From assembly GCA_025360285.1 (NCBI GenBank), contig JANYCM010000135.1:1-8274 (forward strand): 8,274 bases of DNA, read 5' to 3'. Under the pieces are notes generated by a model. The model saw only the letters and a list, made by a program, of their open reading frames with translations. It was not told where the DNA came from and searched no databases. Positions 1 to 5,820 of the stretch are shown piece by piece (position 1 is the first letter of the stretch; each line of letters begins with the position of its first letter). The position numbers and the translations under genes are program-made. This DNA is from Sphingomonadales bacterium (lineage in GTDB: Bacteria; Pseudomonadota; Alphaproteobacteria; Sphingomonadales; Sphingomonadaceae).

Positions 1-424
1 CATCAAGGGCTTGCTGGGTGATCTTCTGGTCGCGCTGGACGCCAGAAATCTGTTCATAGTAACTGACAGCGATCATGTAATAGGCATAGGGCGCTTCCCG
101 GCTGCCGGGGTGCAGCGACAGGAAGCGCTGCGCCGACCCAATGGCATCGTTGAAATCGCCCGCGACATAGTAACTATAGGCGCTGAGCAACTGCGCGCGG
201 CGGGCCCAGACCGAATAGGGATGCTGGCGCTCGACTTCATCGAACATCGCCGCCGCCATCTTGTACTGGCGCCGGTCAAGCGTATCCTTGGCGACAAGAT
301 ACAGGGTTTCGACATCGCGGGCGACGTAACTCTGGTCTTTCTTGACCTTGTTGGTTGCACAGCCGGTGACGGCCAGCCCCGCCGCGAGCAGGAGAATGAC
401 AGGGCGAAAAGCGCGTTGCGACAT
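1..424 (-). CDS. bamD: Outer membrane protein assembly factor BamD (5' part)
   Basis: BamD is a lipoprotein on the periplasmic face of the outer membrane. With BamA it forms the essential core of the machine that folds beta-barrel proteins. About 141 residues are visible, roughly the first half of a family usually 240-270 long; the 3' end lies beyond base 1. The N-terminus is a lipoprotein signal: basic residues, a hydrophobic run (VILLLAAGLAV) and the lipobox VTGC, with lipidated Cys at residue 22. Tetratricopeptide-type helices follow, including the typical stretch FDEVERQHPYSVWARRAQ and later LHPGSREAPYAYY and YYEQISGVQRDQ. Two ATG codons sit in tandem at 427 and 424. The second is preferred because GGGA lies five bases ahead of it and only two ahead of the first. 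It is on the same strand as the oxyR-qor-aldehyde dehydrogenase-phosphoesterase group but about 70 bases away, so it probably has its own promoter. Confidence 0.93.
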   Translation of the reverse strand, partial: MSQRAFRPVILLLAAGLAVTGCATNKVKKDQSYVARDVETLYLVAKDTLDRRQYKMAAAMFDEVERQHPYSVWARRAQLLSAYSYYVAGDFNDAIGSAQRFLSLHPGSREAPYAYYMIAVSYYEQISGVQRDQKITQQALD

Positions 425-494
425 CATTTTCCCGCTCTAGACGAATGCCCCCGCCGTGCCTAGCGCCGGCTGAACCAGGGGTGACCAAATGCGA

Positions 495-1010
495 TCAACC
501 GCGAAATGCCACCTGCCCCAACGCCTCCCAGGGGCCACCGAGATAGCGCCAGATGGCAATAGCAGTCGTTTTGGTCGAAAAAGGCGCAAAGCTGGCCTCC
601 AGCGCCAGCAACGTCGCCCGCGCCGCCGCCGGGGTCACCTTGTTCTGGACCGTCACATGCGCCTGAAAACCGGCACGATCCTGGGGGATCAGCAGCGTAT
701 TCCACCCCGCCGCCAGTTCGCCGCGAACCGCATCGAGCGCCGGCGAGCGCAGCTTGAAGGCGACGCCTTTTCCCAATGATCTCAGCCCGATAATCTCGAC
801 AAATGGCGGCGGCAACGGCCCGCACACGGCCTTCAACCGGCGCTTCACCGCCTCAAATTCGCGGCCCGGCAGGTGATGAAACAGCGAAACATGCGCCGGC
901 ACCTGGTTGAGTTCGGCCGGGTAATGCGCCCGGCGCAGCGCCTCGAACCGCGCCTGTACCGGCGGTTCGAACAGCGCCGTCAGGATCAGCGGCCGGGGAT
1001 CGTCGCTCAC
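495..1010 (-). CDS. 2H phosphoesterase, 2'-5' RNA ligase family
   Basis: This 171-residue protein carries the two HxS/T motifs that define the 2H phosphoesterase superfamily: HVSLF at residues 40-44 and HVTVQ at 118-122. Each histidine lies in one lobe of a symmetric fold, and together they cleave or form 2',5' or cyclic phosphodiesters in RNA or small nucleotides. Relatives include LigT/ThpR, but similarity within the family is too loose to name a substrate, and the physiological role of bacterial members is poorly known. Length fits the family (about 170-190). The start is GTG at 1010, since the nearby ATG overlapping it opens directly onto a stop; there is no strong ribosome binding site. 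The gene begins nine bases after the aldehyde dehydrogenase stop and is probably last in that operon. Family assignment is firm and function open. Confidence 0.85.
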   Translation of the reverse strand: MSDDPRPLILTALFEPPVQARFEALRRAHYPAELNQVPAHVSLFHHLPGREFEAVKRRLKAVCGPLPPPFVEIIGLRSLGKGVAFKLRSPALDAVRGELAAGWNTLLIPQDRAGFQAHVTVQNKVTPAAARATLLALEASFAPFSTKTTAIAIWRYLGGPWEALGQVAFRG

Positions 1011-1019
1011 ATATGCCGC

Positions 1020-2465
1020 TTACATGTCCTGGGGGCGGCGGCGGATGACCAGGTTGCGGATTTCGGTCATGTCTTCCATGGCGAAACGCACGCCTTCGCG
1101 GCCCAGCCCCGAATCCTTCACGCCGCCATAGGGCATGTTGTCAACGCGGTAGCTCGGCACGTCATTGATGACGACGCCGCCAACATCCAGCCGGTCCCAG
1201 GCCTTCAGCATATGGAAAAGATCGCGGGTGAAAATGCCCGCCTGCAGCCCGAACTTGCTGTCATTGACTTCATCAAGCGCCGCATCGAAATCACTGAAAC
1301 GGCTGAAAAACGCAACGGGGCCAAAGGCTTCTTCTGTGTACAGCGTGGCCGAACGCGGCACGCCTTCCAGCAGGGTCGCCGCCAGCATCGCCCCGTCACG
1401 CTGGCCGCCACACAACAGGGTCGCCCCGGCGGCGCGCGCCTCGGCGATCCAGCCATCCAGCCGCGCCGCTTCCTTCACATCGATCATCGGGCCGATAAAA
1501 GTCGCCTCGTCGATGGGGTTACCGGCGATCAGTTTCGCCGTGCGTTCGACGAGCATCGCCTTGAATTGATCGTAAACCGCATCATGGACAATGATGCGCT
1601 GCACGCCGATGCACGACTGGCCCGATTGGTAAAAGGCCCCGAACACCGTGCGCTCGGCGGCATCCGCCAGATCGGCATCGCGGTCGATGATCACCGCGGC
1701 ATTGCCGCCGAGTTCCAGCACGACCTTCTTTTTGCCGGCGCGCGCCTTCAAATCCCAACCGACGTCGGGCGATCCGGTAAAGCTGAGCAATTTCAATCGG
1801 TCATCGGTGGTGAACAGATCGGCACCATCGCGGTGCGCCGGCAGGATCGAAAAGGCGCCGGGCGGCAGATCGGTTTCCGCCAGCACTTCGCCGATGATGA
1901 TGGCGCCCAGCGGCGTACGCGACGCTGGCTTCATCACGAACGGACAGCCGACGGCCAGCGCCGGGGCAATCTTGTGGGCGGCAAGGTTCAATGGGAAGTT
2001 GAACGGCGAAACAAAGCTGCACGGCCCGATCGGCACCCGCTTCCACATGCCCTGGTAACCGCGCGCCCGCGGCGCAATATCCAGCGGCTGCACTTCGCCG
2101 GTCATCCGCACGCTTTCTTCGGCGGCGATGCGGAAGGTATCGATCAGGCGGCCGACTTCACCGCGCGAATCGCGGATCGGTTTGCCCGCCTCGATGCACA
2201 GCGCCAGCGCCAGTTCATCGGCGCGTTCGGTAAAGCGCGTCACACAATGCGCCAGCACCGCCTGGCGTTCATAGGCCGCCATCCGTGCCATCGGCTCAGC
2301 CGCCGCCGCCGCCGCCGCGATGCCGCGATCGATCATCGCGGCATCGGCCAGCGCCACGCGGGTGGCGACTTCGCCAGTGAATTTGTCGGTCACCACCAGA
2401 TCGCAATTAGGCTGTTCGGCCTTGTTGGCGATGTACAACGGATAGGTTTCGCGCAAAGCAGACAT
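1020..2465 (-). CDS. NAD(P)-dependent aldehyde dehydrogenase family protein
   Basis: A full-length aldehyde dehydrogenase of 481 residues that oxidises an aldehyde to the acid in the cytoplasm. The expected catalytic set is present (numbering from the ATG): Asn156 in SPFNFPLN, Lys179 in VMKPAS, the FTGSPDVGW cofactor loop near 229-237, general base Glu251 in LELGGN, nucleophile Cys285 in GQSCIGVQR, and Glu379 in EEAFGPV. The GQSCIGVQRI stretch resembles the lactaldehyde/glyceraldehyde-3-phosphate (non-phosphorylating) branch more than betaine- or retinal-type enzymes, but the substrate cannot be fixed from sequence. The reading frame also offers TTG at 2468. ATG at 2465 is preferred because AAAGG lies about eight bases before it. 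It starts 17 bases after the quinone oxidoreductase stop, suggesting one transcript with oxyR and a role in clearing aldehydes from oxidative damage, which is inference. Confidence 0.93.
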   Translation of the reverse strand: MSALRETYPLYIANKAEQPNCDLVVTDKFTGEVATRVALADAAMIDRGIAAAAAAAEPMARMAAYERQAVLAHCVTRFTERADELALALCIEAGKPIRDSRGEVGRLIDTFRIAAEESVRMTGEVQPLDIAPRARGYQGMWKRVPIGPCSFVSPFNFPLNLAAHKIAPALAVGCPFVMKPASRTPLGAIIIGEVLAETDLPPGAFSILPAHRDGADLFTTDDRLKLLSFTGSPDVGWDLKARAGKKKVVLELGGNAAVIIDRDADLADAAERTVFGAFYQSGQSCIGVQRIIVHDAVYDQFKAMLVERTAKLIAGNPIDEATFIGPMIDVKEAARLDGWIAEARAAGATLLCGGQRDGAMLAATLLEGVPRSATLYTEEAFGPVAFFSRFSDFDAALDEVNDSKFGLQAGIFTRDLFHMLKAWDRLDVGGVVINDVPSYRVDNMPYGGVKDSGLGREGVRFAMEDMTEIRNLVIRRRPQDM

Positions 2466-2482
2466 CAAAAACGCCTTTCAGT

Positions 2483-3457
2483 TCAAAGCGTCAGCACGAT
2501 TTTGCCGGTCGCCTTGCGGTCCATCATCCAGCGGATCGCCGCCGGGCCTTCCTCCAGGCTGAAATGCTTCGACACATGCGGCTTCAGCTTGCCGGCGCGA
2601 TACCAGTCAAGCAATTCCGCCATATTCTCGCGGTGCAGTGCCGGTTCGGCCTGAGTGAAGGCGCCCCAGAACACCCCGACGATCGACGCCCCCTTGATCA
2701 GCGGCAGGTTGAGCGGCAGCGATGGAATCGCCCCGCCGGCGAACCCGACCACCAGGTAGCGGCCATTCCAGGCGATGCTGCGGAACGCCGGTTCGGCAAA
2801 GCGATCACCAACCGGATCATAGATGACATCCACACCGCGGCCGCCGGTCAATTCCTTGACGCGATCCTTCAGGCTTTCACTGGCATAGTTGATGACCTCA
2901 TCGGCGCCAAATTCCCGGCACAGCGCCAGTTTCTCGTCCGACGACGCGGCGGCGATGACGTTGGCCCCCATCAGCTTGCCAAGTTCAACCGCCGCCAGCC
3001 CGACACCACCGGCCGCCCCCAGCACCAGCAGCGTCTCGCCCGGTTGCAGGCGCGCCCGCTGCTTCAGGGCATGATGCGACGTGCCATAGGTCATGGTGAA
3101 ACCGCTGGCGATATCGAAGGGCATGTCACCGGGAATCGCCACGACCTGGGCGCGGTTGGCGACGACCTGTTCGGCAAAACAGCCATTGCCGGTCATCGCC
3201 ACCACCCGGTCACCGATGGCGAGGTCGGTAATCCCTTCCCCCACCGCATCGATCACACCGGCGGCCTCGCCCCCCGGTGAAAACGGCAAGGCCGGTTTGA
3301 ACTGATAGAGATTCTGGATGATCAGCGTATCGGGAAAATTCAGCCCCGCCGCATGCACCCGCACCCGCACCTGGCCTTTGCCGGGTTCGGGCATCGCAAT
3401 GTCCCGCACCACCAGTTTCTCGGGTGGCCCATGTTCCACACACAGCACAGCCTTCAT
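2483..3457 (-). CDS. NADPH:quinone oxidoreductase family protein (zinc-free MDR)
   Basis: A 324-residue medium-chain dehydrogenase/reductase of the quinone oxidoreductase (QOR) group. It has a GroES-like N-terminal domain (about 1-125, with the typical HAAGLNFPD and PGGEAAGVI stretches) and a Rossmann domain carrying GAAGGVG at 147-153. The structural and catalytic zinc-binding cysteines of alcohol dehydrogenases are missing, as expected for QOR enzymes, which pass hydride from NADPH to quinones or other activated alkenes and carbonyls. Length is normal. The ribosome binding site GGGGAG is formed by the last two sense codons of oxyR, and the ATG lies three bases past the oxyR stop, so translation is probably coupled to oxyR. 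The position argues for a redox-stress role; the true substrate (quinone, enal or an acyl-CoA) is not shown. Confidence 0.92.
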   Translation of the reverse strand: MKAVLCVEHGPPEKLVVRDIAMPEPGKGQVRVRVHAAGLNFPDTLIIQNLYQFKPALPFSPGGEAAGVIDAVGEGITDLAIGDRVVAMTGNGCFAEQVVANRAQVVAIPGDMPFDIASGFTMTYGTSHHALKQRARLQPGETLLVLGAAGGVGLAAVELGKLMGANVIAAASSDEKLALCREFGADEVINYASESLKDRVKELTGGRGVDVIYDPVGDRFAEPAFRSIAWNGRYLVVGFAGGAIPSLPLNLPLIKGASIVGVFWGAFTQAEPALHRENMAELLDWYRAGKLKPHVSKHFSLEEGPAAIRWMMDRKATGKIVLTL

Positions 3458-3460
3458 GCG

Positions 3461-4435
3461 TCACTCCCCGGATTGGTTGATCTGATGCGGCGGCACCATA
3501 GTCTCGGCGACGGCACTGTCCACCGCCGGCATGCCAGCCGGAGTCAGGGCCGGGGTGAGCGCCGCACCCAGCAGGCGGAATTCCTCGGCACGCGGGCTGC
3601 CCTTGCGCCAGACCAGCGCGATGGTGCGGGAGGCGCCGCCCGTCACCGGCCGCGCCAGCAACCCGGTGCCAGCGATAATCCCGGCATCAAGCGCCATCTG
3701 CGGCACCAATGTCTGCCCAAGCCGGCCTGCCACCATCTGCACCAGAGTGCCCAGGGATGTGCCGCGCTGCGCCGGATCGGCGCGCAGTTCCGGCCGGCCG
3801 CAAACCGCCAGCGCCTGGTCCTTCAGGCAATGGCCGTCTTCCAGCAGCAGCAGCTGGGTTTCATCGATCGCATCGGGCGCCACGGTTGGCGGCGGATCGA
3901 TCCGGTCGCCGGGATGAAACACCAGGAAAAAGTCGTCGGTAAACAACGGCATGGCTTCGACCGAGCCGCAATCCCAGGGCAGCGCCAGCAACACGGCATC
4001 GAGCGTGCCCCGCGCCAGCGCCTCGCAGGCAGCCCCGCTCATCGCCTCGCGCAGGTATAGCTTCAATTCGGGCCAGGCGGCGCGCAGCCCCGGCAGCACG
4101 CGCGGCAACAGATAGGGCGCAATGGTGGGGATGACCCCCAGCCGCACTTCACCCGCCAGGGGCTTGCCGGCATCCTTGGTCAAGGCGGTCAGCGCATCGA
4201 CCTCGCGCAGCACGTCATAGGCCTTGGCGACGACCTTTTCACCCAAGGGCGAAAAGCGCACGACGCGGTGGGTGCGTTCGACCAATTGCAAGCCCAGCAG
4301 GTTTTCCAGCTCCCGCAAACCCGCCGACAAAGTGCTCTGCGTAACGAAACAGGCATCGGCGGCATGGCCGAAATGGCCATGGATATGCAGCGCCGTCAGA
4401 TATTGCAGTTGCTTGAGCGTCGGCGTGAAGGTCAT
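3461..4435 (-). CDS. oxyR: LysR-family hydrogen peroxide sensor OxyR
   Basis: OxyR is a LysR-type activator that senses hydrogen peroxide by forming an intramolecular disulfide and then recruits RNA polymerase to antioxidant genes. The protein has 324 residues: a winged helix-turn-helix at about 6-65 (HAADACFVTQSTLSAGLREL) and a LysR substrate-like domain from about residue 94. The diagnostic stretch LEDGHCLKDQALAVC holds Cys203 and Cys212, nine residues apart exactly like Cys199 and Cys208 of E. coli OxyR, which separates it from other LysR proteins. The C-terminus runs about 20 residues longer than the E. coli protein. It is divergent from ahpC across 105 bases and overlaps functionally with the gene behind it, whose ribosome binding site lies in its last codons. 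No Shine-Dalgarno sequence precedes the ATG. Confidence 0.94.
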   Translation of the reverse strand: MTFTPTLKQLQYLTALHIHGHFGHAADACFVTQSTLSAGLRELENLLGLQLVERTHRVVRFSPLGEKVVAKAYDVLREVDALTALTKDAGKPLAGEVRLGVIPTIAPYLLPRVLPGLRAAWPELKLYLREAMSGAACEALARGTLDAVLLALPWDCGSVEAMPLFTDDFFLVFHPGDRIDPPPTVAPDAIDETQLLLLEDGHCLKDQALAVCGRPELRADPAQRGTSLGTLVQMVAGRLGQTLVPQMALDAGIIAGTGLLARPVTGGASRTIALVWRKGSPRAEEFRLLGAALTPALTPAGMPAVDSAVAETMVPPHQINQSGE

Positions 4436-4540
4436 CGAGCCAGTCGATTTATAACGTTGAAATTATCGATTGGATTTGTAGGCCGATCCCCGGCATCGGG
4501 CAATGCGCGAAAGCCTTCCAACCGAAACAGGAGCAAACCC
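4436..4540. promoter_or_regulatory. Divergent oxyR-ahpC control region
   Basis: This 105-base region must hold the promoters for oxyR (leftward) and ahpC (rightward). It contains an AT-rich patch at 4446-4480 that stands out from the GC-rich surroundings. Within it are an imperfect dyad ATAA (4451-4454)/TTAT (4463-4466) and a second inverted pair TCGAT (4444-4448)/ATCGA (4465-4469). LysR regulators bind such AT-rich dyads, usually T-N11-A; the spacing here is one base longer than the E. coli OxyR half-site, so the operator call is inference. TTGAAA at 4457-4462 could be a -35 element for ahpC, but no good -10 follows, as is common for activated promoters. GGAG at 4530-4533 is the ahpC ribosome binding site, seven bases before its ATG. 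Confidence 0.6.
4448..4453 (-). promoter_or_regulatory. Possible -10 element for oxyR (TATAAA)
   Basis: On the minus strand the hexamer TATAAA ends 12 bases before the oxyR ATG. No convincing -35 lies 16-18 bases upstream. If used, transcription would begin only a few bases before the start codon, consistent with the absence of a ribosome binding site. It lies inside the candidate OxyR operator, which would allow autorepression, a usual LysR habit. Confidence 0.3.
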
Positions 4541-5089
4541 ATGGCGCTTACCGTTGGCGATACCGTCCCCTCGTTCACCCTTCCCGTCCAGCAGGGCGTT
4601 GCGGCGCTGCCCGGCGGCGAAACGCTCGACATCACCACCGCCTATCCGGGCAAGTGGAAGATCCTGTTCTACTGGCCCAAGGATTTCACCTTTGTCTGCC
4701 CGACCGAAATCATCGGCTATGGCGATCTGAAGCAGGAATTCGCCGATCGTGACGCCATCCTGATCGGCGCCTCGACCGACACCGATTTCGTCCACTTCGC
4801 CTGGCGCAAGGCCGATGAACGCCTTGCCGCTGCCGATTTCCCCTGGCTGGCCGACAATTCCAAGCACCTGGCCAACGCCCTGGGCATCATCGTCAAGGAT
4901 GCCGGCGTCGCGCTGCGCGCCACCTTCATCATCGATCCGCAGAATGTCATTCAGCATGTGACGATCAACGGCCTAAACGTCGGTCGTAACCCGGCCGAGA
5001 CGCTGCGCATCCTCGATGCGTTGCAGACCGATGAGCTGTGCCCGTGCAACTGGTCGGAAGGCCAGGACACGCTGAAGCCGGCGGCGTAA
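4541..5089 (+). CDS. ahpC: Peroxiredoxin AhpC, three-cysteine (AhpD-dependent) type
   Basis: A 182-residue peroxiredoxin that reduces hydrogen peroxide, organic peroxides and peroxynitrite. The active-site stretch DFTFVCPTE carries peroxidatic Cys53 with Thr50, and Arg126 (LRATFIID) is the conserved arginine. The C-terminus has two close cysteines, Cys167 and Cys169, in ELCPCNW. This matches the Mycobacterium tuberculosis AhpC layout (Cys61, Cys174, Cys176), an enzyme reduced by AhpD rather than AhpF, and ahpD is the next gene. The frame stays open upstream into oxyR, but ATG 4541 is chosen because family homology begins there (MALTVGDTVPSF) and GGAG sits seven bases before it. Divergent oxyR predicts peroxide induction. 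Confidence 0.95.
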   Translation: MALTVGDTVPSFTLPVQQGVAALPGGETLDITTAYPGKWKILFYWPKDFTFVCPTEIIGYGDLKQEFADRDAILIGASTDTDFVHFAWRKADERLAAADFPWLADNSKHLANALGIIVKDAGVALRATFIIDPQNVIQHVTINGLNVGRNPAETLRILDALQTDELCPCNWSEGQDTLKPAA

Positions 5090-5094
5090 CGCCG
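5082..5094 (+). repeat. Inverted repeat around the ahpC stop codon
   Basis: CGGCG and CGCCG form a perfect 5-base-pair stem whose three-base loop is the ahpC TAA stop codon. It is short and could be chance in GC-rich DNA, but it is the first of four inverted repeats in a row up to the ahpD ribosome binding site. Confidence 0.4.
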
Positions 5095-5119
5095 ACAGGC
5101 ACCAGCCCGAATGACGGGG

Positions 5120-5138
5120 CGGCCGGAACCACCGGCCG
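5120..5138 (+). repeat. Perfect 7-bp inverted repeat in the ahpC-ahpD spacer
   Basis: CGGCCGG (5120-5126) and CCGGCCG (5132-5138) are exact reverse complements around the loop AACCA. All stem pairs are G-C, so the RNA hairpin would be stable. No T-run follows, so it is not a standard intrinsic terminator. Confidence 0.6.
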
Positions 5139-5151
5139 AACCCGTCCGACA

Positions 5152-5170
5152 GCGCGGGCCTGGCCCGCGC
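5152..5170 (+). repeat. Perfect 9-bp palindrome in the ahpC-ahpD spacer
   Basis: GCGCGGGCC (5152-5160) and GGCCCGCGC (5162-5170) are exact reverse complements around one T; the RNA would form about eight pairs with a three-base loop. It is the strongest stem in the spacer. TATTT follows, only a weak approach to a terminator tail, so partial termination or 3'-end protection of ahpC mRNA are both possible. Confidence 0.65.
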
Positions 5171-5182
5171 TATTTCCACCCT

Positions 5183-5205
5183 CCCTCTCCCCGAACGGGA
5201 GAGGG
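5183..5205 (+). repeat. Dispersed-repeat-like hairpin (CCCTCTCCC / GGGAGAGGG) before ahpD
   Basis: CCCTCTCCC (5183-5191) and GGGAGAGGG (5197-5205) form a perfect 9-base-pair stem with loop CGAAC. Palindromes of this CCCTCTCC type recur between genes in many proteobacterial genomes and resemble REP-type elements; that statement is general recollection, and copies elsewhere cannot be checked from this window. The hairpin ends directly against the ahpD ribosome binding site, so folding could affect access to it. Confidence 0.65.
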
Positions 5206-5212
5206 AAAAGGA
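5206..5212 (+). promoter_or_regulatory. Ribosome binding site of ahpD
   Basis: AAAAGGA ends six bases before ATG 5219 and starts at the base after the CCCTCTCCC hairpin. It decides the ahpD start: the longer reading frame beginning at 5111 would translate the hairpins and lacks family homology. Confidence 0.75.
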
Positions 5213-5218
5213 TTTGCC

Positions 5219-5737
5219 ATGCTTTTCACCGAACTCACCAAGACGCTGCCCGATTATGCCAAGGACCAGCGCCTCAACGTCTCCAGCCTGGTCGCCGAAC
5301 AATTGCTCACCGACCAGCAGAAGTGGGGCACTTTCGTCGCCTGTGCCCATGCCTGTGCCTACAAGCCGCTGATCGACGCAGTCGAGGAAGAGGCTGCCAC
5401 CAAGCTGACCCCCGAAGCGATGAACGCCGCCAGGGCCGCCGCCTCGGTGATGGCGATGAACAACATCTATTACCGCTTCACCCATCTCGCCTCACGCGCC
5501 GAATATCGCACCATGCCGGCCAAGCTGCGCATGAACGTCATCGGGGCGCCGGGCATCGACAAGGCCGATTTCGAACTGTTCAGCCTTGCCGTATCGGCGA
5601 TCAACGGCTGCGGCATGTGCATCGATGCCCATGACAAGGTGCTCGCCGGCCATGGTGTTTCGGCCGAAAAGATCCAGGCCAGCGTCCGCATCGCCGCCGT
5701 CGTCCATTCGGTTGCCCGCACCCTCCAGGCGCTTTGA
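5219..5737 (+). CDS. ahpD: Alkyl hydroperoxide reductase AhpD (AhpC-reducing thiol enzyme)
   Basis: A 172-residue, all-helical member of the AhpD/CMD family. AhpD has weak peroxidase activity of its own, but its main known job in M. tuberculosis is to pass electrons to AhpC from lipoylated SucB and lipoamide dehydrogenase. The motif NGCGMCIDAH holds Cys131 and Cys134 of the CxxC pair and His138; Glu119 lies 12 residues before the first cysteine. These match Glu118, Cys130, Cys133 and His137 of M. tuberculosis AhpD one for one. The histidine between the two cysteines there (His132) is Met133 here. The usual family length is about 170-180. It lies 129 bases after ahpC and is likely on the same peroxide-induced transcript, with the hairpin row between them. 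Confidence 0.93.
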   Translation: MLFTELTKTLPDYAKDQRLNVSSLVAEQLLTDQQKWGTFVACAHACAYKPLIDAVEEEAATKLTPEAMNAARAAASVMAMNNIYYRFTHLASRAEYRTMPAKLRMNVIGAPGIDKADFELFSLAVSAINGCGMCIDAHDKVLAGHGVSAEKIQASVRIAAVVHSVARTLQAL

Positions 5738-5755
5738 TCCCCGCTCTGGCGCCGT

Positions 5756-5769
5756 CCCGGCAAACCGGG
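5756..5769 (+). terminator. Weak hairpin after ahpD, possible terminator
   Basis: CCCGG and CCGGG form a 5-base-pair stem with loop CAAA, 18 bases after the ahpD stop. No T-run follows, so it is a poor intrinsic terminator. The rest of the 83-base ahpD-cysE gap shows only the cysE ribosome binding site GGGGAGA about seven bases before ATG 5821. Confidence 0.25.
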
Positions 5770-5820
5770 TAAGATTCAGATAAACGCGGCGAACCGAATG
5801 GCGGCCGCGGGGAGACGGAC

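Noticed and set aside
428..494. Searched the gap between bamD and the phosphoesterase gene for a terminator or promoter.
   Set aside because: No hairpin with a T-run and no convincing -35/-10 pair was seen, though a bamD promoter probably lies here.
2466..2468. TTG as start of the aldehyde dehydrogenase.
   Set aside because: It is directly followed by ATG 2465, which has better spacing to AAAGG.
873..2654. A 593-codon open frame on the plus strand opposite the aldehyde dehydrogenase and into the quinone reductase gene.
   Set aside because: Its product is rich in Arg, His and Gln with no recognisable domain, as expected for a frame antisense to GC-rich genes; the minus strand encodes clear, full-length enzymes.
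3353..4060. Plus-strand open frame of 235 codons opposite oxyR.
   Set aside because: His/Gln/Arg-rich shadow frame, no start signal and no domain, opposite a clear OxyR.
4268..4540. Upstream extension of the ahpC frame into oxyR.
   Set aside because: The added sequence is antisense to oxyR and unrelated to peroxiredoxins; ATG 4541 has a good ribosome binding site.
5111..5218. Possible 36-residue N-terminal extension of AhpD from an upstream ATG.
   Set aside because: It would translate the hairpin row into Pro/Arg-rich sequence without homology; ATG 5219 has a strong ribosome binding site and starts where family similarity begins.
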